A stretch of DNA of 64,000 bases from Anastatus disparis (GCA_017163975.1 JAFFSR010000239.1:3410001-3474000); one strand, 5' to 3'. Shown: positions 12,252-25,700, counted from the stretch's first letter. A program made the numbers and translations. Notes: a model not told the origin generated them from the sequence alone.

Positions 12252-13061
12252 TTAATGCCCCTTCTTGTAATGGTGTTTCTTTCCATGATGATGACCTCCC
12301 TTCTTCTCATGTTTCTCATGATGATCATGATGTTCCTCGTGGCCGTGTTTACCGTGATGGCCTTTGTGATCCTCGTCATGATGACCTTTAGAGGTATGTC
12401 CCTTCTTACCTTTGTGATCTTCATGATGGCCTTTATGATGATGACCACCCTTCTTATGATGACCTTCCTTATGCCCATGATGACCATGATGATGACCATG
12501 TTTCTCATGATGACCTCCTTTATGATAATCATCGTAGAATTTATGTTCTTTGTGATATTCATCTTTGTGAACCTTGTGATGATAGCCACTAGTTTTGTGG
12601 CCTTTTTTGTGGCCCTTTTTCTCGCCAAACTTGCCACCTTTATGACCCTTTTCTTCTTCGTGATGTTCACCATGTTCACCATGATGATCATGATGATCTT
12701 TGTGATGACCCTTATGCTCTTCGTGATGCCCTTCGTGATGTTCTTTATCGTGTTCACCATGTTCACCTTTGTCATGATGGTGATGACTTTTGTGTCCCTT
12801 ATCACCCTTTTCGCCATGTTCTTCGTGATGATGATGGTGATGCTCTTTACCACCGTGTTCTTCTGAATGGTGACCTTTGTGATGATGCGATGCAGAAGGT
12901 ACTAAATCAACAACTTGAACTTCAGCTCGAGGAACCCTACGATGCACCAAACCATATTCTCTTCCATAGCTTTCTTGAGAACACAAACAAACTAAAATAA
13001 TCAACAGTAATAGTGGTAAAGATACAAGACTTTGACGGCTTCGGGCCATCGGGTCAGCCAT
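12252..13061 (-). CDS. Secreted histidine-rich protein 2
   Basis: An intronless 269-residue paralogue of the gene at 9674. Two Met codons are possible starts (residues 1 and 5). Either is followed by a strong signal peptide (SLPLLLLIILVCLCS). A dibasic site (HRRVPR, about residues 41-46) could be cut. Then comes VVDLVPSASHHHKGHH, matching the LIPAASHHHKGHHH of gene 1. The body is about 30% His, with Lys, Gly, Glu and Asp in GHH, HHK and HHD blocks. A central tract (KVHKDEYHKEHKFYDDYHK) aligns with VHKLDEFKKDKEFYDEHH of gene 1. Both proteins end in a His/Lys run and KKGH. Shared architecture, same strand and adjacency point to tandem duplication. Function is unknown: metal binding, cuticle or gut lining are guesses. 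The antisense strand is also open because CAT/CAC/AAG/GAA codons give no reverse stops. Confidence 0.85.
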   Translation of the reverse strand: MADPMARSRQSLVSLPLLLLIILVCLCSQESYGREYGLVHRRVPRAEVQVVDLVPSASHHHKGHHSEEHGGKEHHHHHHEEHGEKGDKGHKSHHHHDKGEHGEHDKEHHEGHHEEHKGHHKDHHDHHGEHGEHHEEEKGHKGGKFGEKKGHKKGHKTSGYHHKVHKDEYHKEHKFYDDYHKGGHHEKHGHHHGHHGHKEGHHKKGGHHHKGHHEDHKGKKGHTSKGHHDEDHKGHHGKHGHEEHHDHHEKHEKKGGHHHGKKHHYKKGH

Positions 13062-13118
13062 CCTTAAAGTACCATAAGCAACGAGCGACTCGTCCGAATC
13101 TTGGCTGTATCTTAGCTA

Positions 13119-13124
13119 TTTATA
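13119..13124 (-). promoter_or_regulatory. TATA box of histidine-rich gene 2
   Basis: The minus strand reads ctataaatag, about 60 nt upstream of the ATG at 13061. This predicts transcription starting near 13090-13095 and a short leader. About 250 bp of less AT-rich DNA (13130-13380) upstream is the probable control region. Confidence 0.6.
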
Positions 13125-13380
13125 GCCGATCTTTTTCTTTAAATCGGCAATCGTTTCAATAGAATCGGAAGAGCCAACCGCTGGAATGATATGAGCGCTC
13201 ATGCGAACAATTCGATTCTCCTCTCGGCATGAAAGCCGCACCAAAGCCAAACGAAGTTTCCATCTTTTTGCCATCGCTCACCGGAGAAAGTTCTGAAAGA
13301 ACCGAAGCGTATCCGACCAATTCCTCTCATTCACGTAACTAGCATGCTTAGATAATCGAATGCAAACCACTCGAATCATC

Positions 13381-16300
13381 GATTGTCACGTACCAAGTAC
13401 AAATAATTCCTTCTTATTTTTACAAATCTTTTTTTCTTTTCCTTCTTTTTTCTTTTTTGCAAACTTGAGGAAATATTCTTTGTATTGTTGATTATATTTT
13501 TTATTCGCACTCGTACTTTCTTACTCTTTTTTTTTCTTATTACGTTTACGCAAACATAATAATAGAGTTACATTTATTTCACTATCCCATTCATTCATTT
13601 ATTAAGAGTCTCTATTATCGTTACTTTTTTTATTTTTTTTTTGGCGAGTTAACAAAAAGCTTACCTATACTAATATATGCGAAGCAGGGTAAAGCTTCTC
13701 GGAAAAGAAAAAGCATTGTCAGATTGCTCACAGAAACTAAGGCTTGACAATGAGAGAAAGAGGAAAAAAAAGGGAAGGACTATACATTCATTTGCATACG
13801 TAATAAGCCATTTCTCGTCATAAAGAATCTCTTCTATTTTCCTGCTCATTCATGGAATTAAGAACAAAAAGATGCCTCATTATTCGACGTCAATAATGAA
13901 AAAAAAAAAAAGGGAAAAAAAAAAGAGTGTATACAGTGACGCGTCACGAGTATACAACGCTCGAACGAGAAAGAAAGATGATGAAAAATTTTGTGGATGA
14001 CAAGGCAAGATTAACAAGACTTCTGTGTGTGAATATTCTCATTACGAGAGAGTGAGAGAGAGAGAGCCCCTTCATCGACTATTTCACAAACAAGAGTCGA
14101 GTTGCTACAAAACACCTCGGTGTTACAAGCCACACATTATACACGCCTTTCGTTTGTATATTTACATTTTGCAAAATTTTTCATTCATACTACACACTTC
14201 AGGCTGCATATATGAACATTAATTCAAAATTTGTTTAGTTGTTTAATGAATAAAATTATTACGCATCGTTTATTAAATACAGAATTAATCCATTCATGGC
14301 AACTCTTTTTATATGCATTTTAAGCTAAAATTCATAATAAAAAGTTGTCTCTTATCAAATTTTAAGGCAAAATAAACAAAAAAATTGAAAATTTATCATT
14401 TTTTTGTTTTTTAGGTTTATAAATGAAATTTGTGAACGTAAGAAACGAAATCTAAAAATTTTTATCAGCAAAAATGTATTCTCTCTTATATGAAAATTAT
14501 ATTTGAATTTTTCCAAAACTTTCTGATTAACTTTAAATTAATTATAATCAATCATTGCGAAATATGGTTTGACGGGTTACAGTATCCAAAAGCAGTGAGC
14601 GATTTAAGTTGAAACAAAAAAAAAAAAATAAAAACAATTGGTTTCATGCCCATCGGATCGCGTGTCGACAAACATAAATTGATATTAAGCATTCAGAATA
14701 CGTATATATACGCGTGCAATAGAAATATAAAATCGGAAGGTGCTGACATTTATAAAAGTCAATAAATGCTTTCCAAGCTATCGGTATGCCATGCTTTATA
14801 AACGTTCCCATATATGTATATGTACGCTGGCTGGCCTAAAATTTATGTTATAGCCTGAAAAAAAAGGATTAAATTAGACAATTTATCGATTCAACTTTTA
14901 CTACATGTACATACGTGTGTATACATGTCTATCTTTTTCTATGTCGTCTCTTCTTCGAAGCTTTATCTTTTTTTTTTTTTATTATTTTCTCTCTCGCTTT
15001 TTTTTTGCGCGCGCGAAGGGAAGAGCGTGACAGCGGCAAAGCGCTCGATTGCACTTAAGCTCGGCTCACGGCAACCGCTAATTAAAATCAATATGCGAGC
15101 ACCCTGTCAGTGACAGCTAAACACGAGCTTTAAAATCTATAGTTATATATACATGCATATATGTGCCGGATATATACCGAAAGCTGCTTGCCTCGATATC
15201 ATATGTGTGTATACCAAATTAGCCAATGTGTAAAAAATATCAAATAGCTCGAACGAATAATCATTTTTCTTTTTATTTCGTATTATAAAGTACAAACGAA
15301 AACAAATGAAATATTAGAAGAGCAGAGGGTGCGCGGGCTTTACAATGCATAAAAAAAATTACGTGATATCCGATATGCCTCGTGTAAACTTAGTGACACG
15401 TATTTTTGTTTTAATGGATACGCAGATGCGTATATATGTCCGTTTTAAAAAAATCGTAAGGTTAAAAAACTGTATATAATCGATACTTGCCAATGTGATT
15501 TCATATATCATCAAAAAAAAAAAAAAAAATAGAGAACGGAAGTTTAAGCGTCACGTTGAAAACTCTATAGTGGCAAAATTTTAGCGAATATTTGATATTT
15601 TTGTTATATACATCAGAGAACAATATAAGTCACAGAGACAAAAATGATTATTGTTTTTTTGCTCCTTTCTTCGTTCATTCATTTTTTTTTTTTCGTTAAC
15701 AGAAAGCGGTTATTCCAATCAGCTTTACGTCAGCTGTTGTGTATATAACGCTTGAGAATTCACATAAAACGAGTCGGATAGATTTTTAGCGTAGCACAAT
15801 TTTTTTTCCTTCTTTTATTTTTGTATAATGGAATTTCGAAATACAACGGGCTTTGCGCGGCTGCAGCAGCCGTGTATATCGGGAGAGAGGGCCCCTGTTG
15901 TGCACCCCGCGTGTCAAACAAACCAGTCACGTAGCTTCGTTACCAATGCTATATGTATAGACACCCACGCCCACGTATATAACGCACATAACGACGTTAT
16001 ACTCTTTGCGCTCGGACTTGAGCTCAGCCAACGAATGAAAGCTAGAGAGAGAGAAAGGTTGTTCGACACGTCTTTTCTTACTCTTCTAATCAGAGTTTTC
16101 CCTCGGATTTTTTTTTTTTTTTTGTTAGCTGATTTCCTTCGATAAAGATAGAGAAAGACAGAGGAAGAGAGAGGATGGTGATGATTAGAATAAATGTTGA
16201 TGAGGTAGACGCTTGTCGGTCACGTACTTACGTATACACGTATACATACGTATATATAACGTCGTATAAGTTGAATCAATCAAGAGCAAAGCAAAGAGAG

Positions 16301-19300
16301 AAGAAGAAGAAGAGCTTGTACGAACATATATATTATAGGAAAAGCTTGTGCTTGTTGACTAGGAATGTACTCGTTTCTCTCTTAGAAAGAAGATAGAGGG
16401 TGAGAGAGAAAGAGATCCCTTCAGACCTGCTTACAAAGCAATCTCTCCATTTGCGAATTCGGTAGCTCATTCTCGCTCGTAGCAGCAGCAATCCTATATC
16501 CTAAAGCTCCCCTACCTACCTACCTACCCTCTACCCGGTAGTACTACTACTACTACTACTAGCTTGCCAACCTCTAATTTAATCTCCATTTACGAGACAA
16601 GACTACGGAATTCCAATAGAAATCTTTACTCTTCTTAAACTTTACCTATACTATAAGCCTTTTGCTAATCTTTCAAAATACTTCTTCAATGAATATTCTT
16701 TTTTTTTTCCTTCTTTCTTTCCTTTTTCATCAATTTCATGATCAAGTCTGGATGTATAGAAACGCTGTACTTCTTAAAGTCAATATTATAAAATCTTTTG
16801 TTGAATAATAAAGTAAAAAGAAGAAAAAAAATAATCTTTTTCTTTTAAATTATCAATATCGAGTGCAAATTAATAACCGGCATAGGAAACTTTTGCGCGA
16901 AGCGTCGTTTTTCTTTCCTTTCTCCCTCGTTCGCTTGATTCGCTTCAATAGAAAAAGCTCTCTCTCTCTACTCTCCGTTTAGCTGATTCAATGTTATAAC
17001 CAATCTTTCGCTAACTGCGATTATGCAGTGCAAATACTAAAACGGAGAGGGGCCGAAGAAGAGTATAGCTCCGAGCCAATTTAAAGTCGGAATCTTTGCC
17101 AAATACTATATACCTTTTTTTTCAGAAAGAGAAAAAAATATAAGAAGAAAGTCTTTTTTTATTTCTTTTGTTTCCATTCATTTATAATAAGTCAAGAAAA
17201 GAAATTATTCAAGCTTCCTTGCTTGCTCATACAGCGATAAATTTTAATAAAATTCTTATAAATCCTAATTGTATTGTAGTAGAAGAATTTTTTCTTTCTC
17301 TTTATTTTTTTCACTTTGCTTTCTCGACTTAATTGTGCTTAAGGAAAATTTTTAATTATGAAATTTTGCTCAAAATTTAGCATTAATTTTGAGCAAAGTC
17401 TTTAATCATTAAAAGCGTTGCTATTTTAAGGGTAAAATTTTCGAAAATATATATCCAAGAACCATTAAAGAGATTAAAAGGAGGGCTTCTCTCTGCTGCT
17501 TCTGCTGCTACTGCTTTTGCTACTGAATTACAAGTTGATGAATGCATCATGCACGAATAGTAACGGAGAGAGAGAGGAGAGAGAGCTTACGGATTTGTTC
17601 TTAATAGGAATGAATTGAAATAATCTAATTTTATCATTAAGCAAATTTCTATGTTTACATGAGTCGCTCATTTAGTTAATGATCAAGTTTTCGTAGAAAA
17701 ACACGTCCTGCTTAATAAGAATAATGATTTAATTATTTTCATTCAAAATTGGAAATTTATTCGTGTTAAAAACTTTCTTAACAATTTTAGTGCCTTATGT
17801 TCAACAACAATGATTTGCTATTAAATTAATTGTTAAAATCAAACAAAATTTCCCAGAAATGGATTATTAGAAAGGATTTGGTTAAAATTTATTATTCTTA
17901 CGCAAAATTATTATTTTCTATATTAACAAAAAAAGTAATTTAAAAATTGTTGAAAAGTTAATTAAACATGATTACACTAAGCAGTATTTAACCGCTATGT
18001 AATCATTCAATAAATAATCAATATTCAAACATCATAAAACCTTAATAATAATTAAAACGTTACAATTAAAGCACTTAATAAAGTTCAACCAACAACTTTT
18101 TCATCGCACAAAGTTAAATGAAAAAGAAAGAAAAAAAAAGTTTGAATAATTTGAAATTATAAAACAAATGTCGAGATAATAAGCAAGTGGTGTACAAGAG
18201 GAACTGACGACGATTAACCGTAATTATCACGCGCAATTAACGTTCTCATTTTCTCTCTTTTTCTTCCCCTCTCTCTCCTCTCCCCCCAAAATACCAAAGC
18301 GTCGACCATTTTATTGTACTGTGGTCATATATACATGCACAACCAAAAGCCATAGCCGGCAAATAACATAGCGTTGAAACTTTACTCTTTATAAATGATC
18401 GTAACAAATGCTAAAACACCCCCTGCCCTCTCCTATTTTCACCCCCTGTACACCCTTTTAAAAGTGGACGCAATACAATGGCTATACAACAAAACTTTAC
18501 AAAGCTATTTTTCAAGTGCAAGCTTCACTAAGCCTATACGTATGTATATACATAACAAATATACATTTGCCCCACTCCCCCCCCCATTTTTTTTAAACTG
18601 AACTATTTTTCAATTTATCTTTTATGCTTTATTCGTTCGGTCAAACGATTCGGGCTTTTTTTTATATATCTATAAAAAGAATTTATTTAGGATTTTCGTT
18701 TAATATTGCTGCTATATGAAATATTCAAATAAATCCATTGATGTGCATTAATGCATTTATTTTTCAAACTATGAAAAATTAAAATTCAATTTTTATATTA
18801 AAATTGATGAATATATATTTTTCTTCTTTTTTTCTCTGCGTCAAAAATAATATTACAAAAATATTGGAATTTTATTTTAAATTCGTATGTGAAATATGTG
18901 ATATTTACAAATCCATTAAAAGGTTTACCTCAGATTTAATATTTCATAAAAAACGACATGACTAATTTGTTTTTTTTTTTCTTCTCCTTTTTTTCTCTGT
19001 GGCAATACGTAAAATATTACTTTTTAAATACTTGACCGCAAAGCCACAAATTCACGTGTCTAAAATTCATCAAATTTCTTTTATTGTGTGTCGAGTGAAA
19101 ATTGTTATAAAAATTTAAAGTACATTTCTCTAATTCAAACCAAAAGCCAAGGCAAATTAACAGAGGAATATTAAATTACAAAATTTATCAAAATTCCTAG
19201 TGAATAAATTTTTGTTTCATTATTTGCGAAATTTGAATTCTCAAAACTTTGTGCATACATAGAACCCTCAAATAACATCATAATAACGAAATAATTCGAG

Positions 19301-20522
19301 TTTAAAATTTTTTTTTTTTTAAATGTATATACATCGCAAAAAGCATCATATTCATACTCGCGTTTTAAAAATCCGTATTTTATTTCGTAACAGACTATAA
19401 CACCGATGTTTCATAATAGAAATTGAAAAAATTTTCAGTTTTTTATTTTGTGCTACGAACATATTGCGTGTACATTTACAAAACTTCCAAATTGAATGTC
19501 CATATTATTCGAACAATACAATTGTTAATACTACATCGTTCAAAAAAACAAAAAAAAAGCTAAATATTTTTCTACCAGATAAAGTATAGTTAGAAAAAAA
19601 TTGAACACTAAATTTATGGAAACATAAAGAGATTCAGATTATTTTAATAAGGCGAAGCGGGGAAGTAATGAAAAGAAAGAAAAAAAAGGAAAAACAAGAA
19701 TTATAAGATAAGAGTTAGAATTGGATTCTATTAGTAAAGTTGTAATAAAAAAAGGAATAGCGACAAAAGTAAAGAAAAGATAAGCGAGAGAGCTATGTAA
19801 ATCGTCAAAGCAAAAGCAAAGTCTGTAAAGATTAATGTTTTATATCTCGCGTGACTAAAATACTTCTTTTTATTTTTTTTTTTTTTTACTTTTTTTTTAA
19901 CCGAGTGCTAGGTAGGGACGAGTTCGTAGACGACGAACGACGACAACAATTCCGGACAAATTTTAAGCTGTAATCGCGTGCACAAGTGTAATGGGCTATT
20001 GCTTATATGTAGATACATATACATATATACATATAAGCGTGTTATAGTACTAAAGTAAAGCTTTTGAACCACACCACATGGCAGAAGCAATTTGCTCTTT
20101 CGCTTATTTTCTTCTTTTTTTTTATTTTACAAAGATAGCGTCGACGATCGCTTAATGTGTTGGCATTATATACTAATCGATAACAGGCTCCTGGGATCTA
20201 AACTGATAACGAGCATTACTTTTCTCTTTTTCTTCTTTTTTTTTTACCTACTCATATTTGTATTTTGACGCGGTGCGAAAACTCTTGTTAAAATACTACT
20301 TCCCCGACCCTCGTTCGTTTCTCTATCTTGTTTTTCTTCGATAATACTTACTTTAATGGGCTATAATCATTTTTTTTTCCTACGACCAAGATTTTCTCAT
20401 GCTTTTAATTTTATTTTTGTTTTTTTAAGCTTGTATGAATTTCATTAAGTTTTTTAACGGGTACCATTAATGATATTTATACAACTTTTTTATGTTTGTA
20501 TAAAAAGAATAATATTAACTCT
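13381..20522. other. Long gap, no gene seen
   Basis: AT-rich, with many poly-T/poly-A runs and simple repeats: (GA)n at 14048-14064 and about 17565-17585, (CCTA)n at 16511-16527 and (TAC)n at 16540-16561. The GC-richer patch 15840-16080 contains a 105-codon open frame that resembles nothing I know. No exon with good splice signals and codon structure was found. Confidence 0.4.
16511..16561. repeat. Compound microsatellite (CCTA)n and (TAC)n
   Basis: Four CCTA-type units followed by seven TAC-type units, separated by about 12 bp. Confidence 0.8.
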
Positions 20523-20527
20523 TTTAT

Positions 20528-20533
20528 TTTATT
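20528..20533 (-). terminator. Poly-A signal of the Gly/Ser/Tyr-tailed secreted gene
   Basis: AATAAA on the minus strand (TTTATT on plus) about 110 nt beyond the stop codon; a second copy starts at 20523. Confidence 0.45.
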
Positions 20534-20643
20534 AAAACATAACAAGAGATTTAACAAGTGCTTACATGGTAAAAGTCTTAGATATTAAATGTATCATTAA
20601 ATAGTCTTATTTTATATTTGTTGTTTTTTTTTTGTTTAATTAA

Positions 20644-22601
20644 TTAATAATATCCATCGCCTTCGCTTGATGATTCACCACCATCGGACGAATAAGCTTC
20701 ACCGGAACTGTAACCATCGCCATCACCGGATGAATAATTTTCACTGTAACCTTCACCACTGCCACCCTCGTAACTTCCTCCACCACCGCTTGAGTAATAT
20801 TCACCTTCGCCATCGCCACCATCATCAGCGTAGGTCGTTTCTACATCGGTTCCTAGAAATAAAGTTTTGCTTTCGGTTCAATCCATAACTTAATTTTATC
20901 ATTATTTTTGAAAAAAAAATAGTCGATCCCTTTTTACCCACACAAATAGAAAAATATTTTATCAACTCTTAAATGTCATACTTAAAAATTTAATTATTAA
21001 TAATTTAATTTAAAAATTTTTTCCCTTATTTTCAAAGATTTTTCTAAAAGAATGATATCATAAATTAAAGTCACATTATTTAACAAAAAAAATTAATAAA
21101 ATTCACGAAAAAATAGTTACACATTAAATCAAATATTTCTGTTTTTTTTATTATCTGATTTAACGTTGTTGTATTTATGCCATTATTTCGATGCTAATTA
21201 GCGACGGAGGTCGTCAATGCATTTGTGAGCAAAGCACATGTAACGTACAGTGGTAATTATATCAATCAACCAAGAGAGGGATTTGAACTCGGGACCGTGA
21301 GATTACAAACCCATCGCTCTATTGACTGAGCCACTGACGACCTCATCTCTCTATGTATGATTTGAACAAAAGATAAAGTTCATATAAAAATATTTTATTT
21401 ATTTAACATTCAACGATTGTTCTATAATTTTTTTGTTTCAAAATGAACCGATTAATTACAGACAAATTTATTCAATTGTAAATATTGCCCTTCGTTTCAA
21501 TTTCCTTAATGAAAATTTTTTTTAGTCGCTTTTTGTAATAAATAATAACCATATCGTCAAACATAACCAAAAAGCTCCTGAAGATAATTTTCACAAAGAA
21601 AAATGAAATATAGTACAATATTTAAAAAATTTCATCATAACGACACAAATAAAGTATATCTAAAATTAAAACTCACCAGCGCCCTCGTGGTCACCGGATT
21701 GCTTATGCTTGCGCGAAGAAGTGCCTGACTTTGCCTGTTTTTCATCCTCATCTTTGCCATCCTCTTTGCCAAATGCTTCGTGCTCTTGAAAGCCGTACTT
21801 ATCGCCTATCGTTTTGTGAAAAGTGTCAAGGCTCTTATAACCGTGGTCTCCTTTGCTATAAGTTTTCTTCAAGTAGCCCTTTTCACCCTCTGCGTCGCTG
21901 CCGTATATTTTATATAAACCACCCTCGTCCGATTTACCTGTTTTAGATGTACGTACACAAACAATTAGCTAATGATTTATCTAATGATTTTTTTTTTATT
22001 TTATTTCAAAATTTTCTAAAAATTATTCCTTTTGTTTATTATAATTATTTATTTCATTTTAAATGATAAAATAATCAATAAGAAATCAAAGCTTCGTGTA
22101 AAGAAAATGAAAAACGAACAATAATGTAGGAATCTGTATTAAAGTCGTAATCGAGTTCCAAGAGCTCTTTGAATTGAAATTTGAAAAATTTTGATAGAAG
22201 CTTTTGTAAAGCTCAGAGCTTGCAATTCATTCTCTCGAAATATTCAATCTACGATCGCAAGCATTTCAGTAATCTACTAGTTACTCAAAAAGGGAGAAAA
22301 GAAATTGTAAATTTAAAATAAACAAACCAGATGCATTTTTCTGCTTTTTAACATTGACAGGTGATTGATTGGCATTTGATGATAACAAATCGTCAACTTC
22401 ACTGGCTGTACGTAGAGGCGCGGGTTGTCTAACTTCTCTGGTTAACGAGCCAACCGTTACCATATCTCCCTCCACAGCTAGATAATCTTTGTAACTTGCT
22501 GGTCTAGCCATAACATTGGTCAATGAATTTTCCAGCGTCAAAGCTAACAAAGCCGTGAGTAGCATCACTGAATTCGTAACTGTCAATCTTCCCGACATCA
22601 T
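20644..22601 (-). CDS. Secreted protein with Gly/Ser/Tyr/Glu-rich tail, probable relative of the histidine-rich pair
   Basis: Three exons: 22328-22601, 21677-21937 and 20644-20852. Both introns are phase 1 (g|gtttgt...acag and g|gtgagt...ctag), and the joined frame is 247 residues. Exon 1 begins MMSGRLTVTNSVMLLTALLALTL, a signal peptide, followed by SYKDYLAVEGDMVTVGSLTREVR. Exon 2 holds GEKGYLKKTYSKGDHGYKSL, then DTFHKTIGDKYGFQEH. Its order of Lys, Gly, His and aromatic residues parallels the central tract of the two histidine-rich proteins, which suggests one family. Exon 3 is a low-complexity tail of GDG, YSS and GEG units ending EGDGYY. Such Gly/Ser/Tyr tails occur in cuticle, silk and other extracellular matrix proteins; the exact role is unknown. 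Exon 2 is a multiple of three and symmetrical in phase, so it could be skipped without a frameshift. Confidence 0.75.
21194..21344 (-). mobile_element. tRNA-headed SINE-like element, copy 1
   Basis: The minus strand begins GAGGTCGTCAGTGGCTCAGT. It carries a pol III A box (TGGCTCAGTCAA, 21322-21333) and a B box (GAGTTCAAATCCC, 21278-21290), spaced as in a tRNA. The anticodon-loop-like TTTGTAA lies between them. A non-tRNA part follows. The 3' end CATTGACGACCTC is an inverted near-copy (12 of 13) of the 5' end. It lies in intron 2 of the secreted gene at 20644, in the same orientation. Two more copies are at 24289 and 59942. Confidence 0.75.
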
Positions 22602-22780
22602 TTTTCTTTTTCTTTACTTTTTGTAACACTTTGTTCAATTAGGTTTCTTTTTTTTGGCTCACTTGTATGAAAATTTTCTCAGGCAAATTTTACTCTTATG
22701 TATGAACATATAAAAATTGTACGACTTTTCTCTTAGCGCAGGAGTTTTCAATTCAGACAAGAAAAGTTCAAAGCAAGGCT

Positions 22781-22788
22781 TTTATATA
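22781..22788 (-). promoter_or_regulatory. TATA box of the Gly/Ser/Tyr-tailed secreted gene
   Basis: The minus strand reads ctatataaaag about 180 nt upstream of the ATG. It is a textbook TATATAAA box and predicts transcription starting near 22750-22757. Confidence 0.6.
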
Positions 22789-25700
22789 GTTTGGCTTGAC
22801 TCTGCGTTATATACGTCCCACCAATTGTCTTTCGTCAATCGTCGAGACACGCGCCTTAGGAGTTGGAATTTTTGTATAAGGATTTCTATATATATAGATG
22901 CAATGTTTTAAAAGTAAACGCAATAATTTATATAGTCAATTTCTAGCTGTACAGATAAATAAGTTGAGCAAGTAGTTTTATTCATTACCAAGCTCATTAA
23001 AAAAAAAAAGAGAGACGAAATTTTATTTTAGCCCACAATGTAAAAGGGGGAGCAAAATAATGGTATTGGCAAAATCTTGGATTTTGAAATACACATAAAT
23101 TGAAAAATAAAGCGTAAAATTTTTCAAAGTCCGTTTGGCGCAAAAATTTCTTAAATATAAAATTTAGCGCCGCGTGTACTACGCAACGCGACGCGAACAG
23201 GCGAAACCAAGGATATCGAATTCGTTATACGGCCTGTAAAGAATAAAAGTAATTTTATAATAATAATAGTAAAAAAAAATACGTAATTGTAATTTCGCGC
23301 GTTGATAATTTGACACATTGGAACGATATATGTCTCAATAACAATTTTTTTTTTCTCAAACTAAAATTTAGCACCAGTTACAGAGAGAAAGAATTTCTTT
23401 ATAGTAGAAAAGCGTAAACATCGGAAACGGGAAGCTCCCGAGACGTTTGACGATCGTTTTCCTTGAAACTTTTGCCGTCTCTTACATTGTTTTCCTTTTT
23501 TTTTTGTTCATCACTCCCACTTCCACTCTGTGATTCTAAAAAGAAGGAGAAAGATAGAAGTAATGGAATAGTCAAAGAAAAATGAAATAAAAAAAAAACG
23601 TCTTATATCTTTCACAACCTAAAGAAAAAGGAGTCGATGATTCGGTGGATTTGTTGATTCGATTGGCAGCCGGGCGCAACGATTATACTTGTGTGCACCT
23701 TACCGTATAAGACTAGACTTTACTTTCTATATCACTGCCAGGATATTGTTATATATATACGCAAAGACATTGTAAATGCGATAATTCTGTATCCATACAA
23801 AAAGTTAAGAAAAACTTCAATGAGATCTTAGTATTAAAGTATTCAATGAAATTAGATGAAAAATAATCATAGCATATATTTACATTGATCTTGTTAATGC
23901 AAATTTGATGTTTTATTTTCTTCATCAATCCAATTGATTTCGTCATAAAAAAATATTTCCGAGTGCTAGCTTAAACTCATATTTAATAAATTCATATTGG
24001 GATTAAAAATATACCGATTATTAAAAGATTTTAAAAATATGTCAAATTGTTTTGTTCTTCCGACAAACTTCTTTTGATAATTTTTTATTTTTTTACTTGC
24101 CCTGATGTATGCTTGGCATTAAAATAATTTTAAAGAGCCTCGAAAAAGGTCCCTGACAGATCTACCAAAAGGTTTACTTAATAAGGATGAAAAATATTAA
24201 TTCAGCGTCAAAGACTGTTTGTTTTAACTTTACTTTGTCAAAAATATTTTTTTTTATAATTTTGTAATTACCAACTTGTGATATAATTAATTAGCGACAA
24301 AAATCGCCAGTGTGTTAGTGAACTTCAGCACATGTAACCTACAGTGTTGCTTGTATCAATCGGCCGCTGAGAACGGGATCTCAACTCGGCATCGCGAGAT
24401 TACAAATCCATTGCTCTACCGACTGAGCCACTGACGACCTCGTTTGATTCTTTACTATTACAATAACAATGATATTTTAATCAAAAAAATTCCTATAAAT
24501 ATAAATTTATTCAAAACGTAGCGCATTATTCAAATACTTTTCTCTTTGAAATTATCATAATTTTCATAACAAAGTTTACTTATACATTTTTTTCATGATA
24601 TTCGTATTTTATTAAATTTTCGATAAAAGCAATCTTTGATCCATCGTTAAACTTACTCAACTTCGAAAGCCATTTCAATAATAACGAGCACAAGAACAAA
24701 AAAAACAAGAAATTATTTCAGAAGAAGAAATACTCGTCCTTGAAATTGTTTTATTATTTTTTTTGTGTACATGTTTATTTTCTAAGAAAATAAGAAGAAA
24801 AAAAGCTTTACTTAAACGATTGGCCTTTGTACTAAGTACACGAGAAAGTTTGAAACGAAATCCGATTAAAGCTTACGCAGTACATATATACCGAAAAGAG
24901 ACAAGACTATAAGTATTTTCTATATAACCGCAAGGTAACGAAAATGTCCTTTAGAAGAAGCAGCACCAAGCGAAACAAAAAAAAAAGAAAAGGAACTTAT
25001 ACTTTTGCCTCGCTATGTATCATGTAAGTTTTCTTACTCTTCGGGAAAAGAAATAAAAATCTAAAAACCAATAGAAAACAAAATGCTCTTACCAGCGCGT
25101 ATCGATTTTAATGTTATAGACAATAAAATTTAGTGTAATCACAGACGAATTTATTGTATTGAACGTTGCAAGTTTTTAAACATATATACAAAAATACTAT
25201 GAGGTAAATATTGTTGAATTTTAATTTTCTTTTTTTTATAAATTTTTTAATATTTCAAAGGAAAAAAGTCAATGAAATTTCAATATAAAATAATAAAAAC
25301 AGTTTGCACAATGACCTTTTTATTTTACAAAATTAAAAACTCAGAGCAAAGAATTAGATTGAAAAATTTCACGTATATAGATAAACTGCAAGTGTATCGA
25401 AGAACAAAAATAAAAAATAACCATCTCAGTAATATAAAAGTAATAGAGATAGGTTTTGGCGAAAATCCCTCTTCATCATTCCGTCAGGGCAAGCTGCTAC
25501 TAAAAATCGCCAAGTTTTTGATAGTTTTCGTATACACACACAACGTCGATGTGTAATATAGCTGGAAAAAGCTTGTCCTTAAAGAAAAAGAAAAAAAAAA
25601 GTTGCTGCTGTATATAGAAGAAAAGGATGAGCTTGGCTTTAAAAAAAGAAAAAAAAACTAAAAATTTTTTCTTCTTTGCTTAGCTAAGAGCTTTTCTTGA

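Noticed and set aside
15828..16145. 105-codon ATG frame in a GC-richer patch
   Set aside because: No signal peptide, domain or splice support; the end is a poly-Phe run. Probably non-coding, possibly regulatory.
20640..20825. 61-codon minus-strand frame MMVAMAKV...
   Set aside because: A wrong-frame shadow of exon 3 of the secreted gene; the true frame ends at 20644 and joins exon 2 in phase.
21194..21344. tRNA gene (Thr-like TGT loop)
   Set aside because: The anticodon and acceptor stems do not pair, and two more copies share a non-tRNA body; it is a tRNA-derived repeat.
25272..25556. 94-codon ATG frame
   Set aside because: Lys/Ile/Asn-rich AT composition, no similarity, no splice context.
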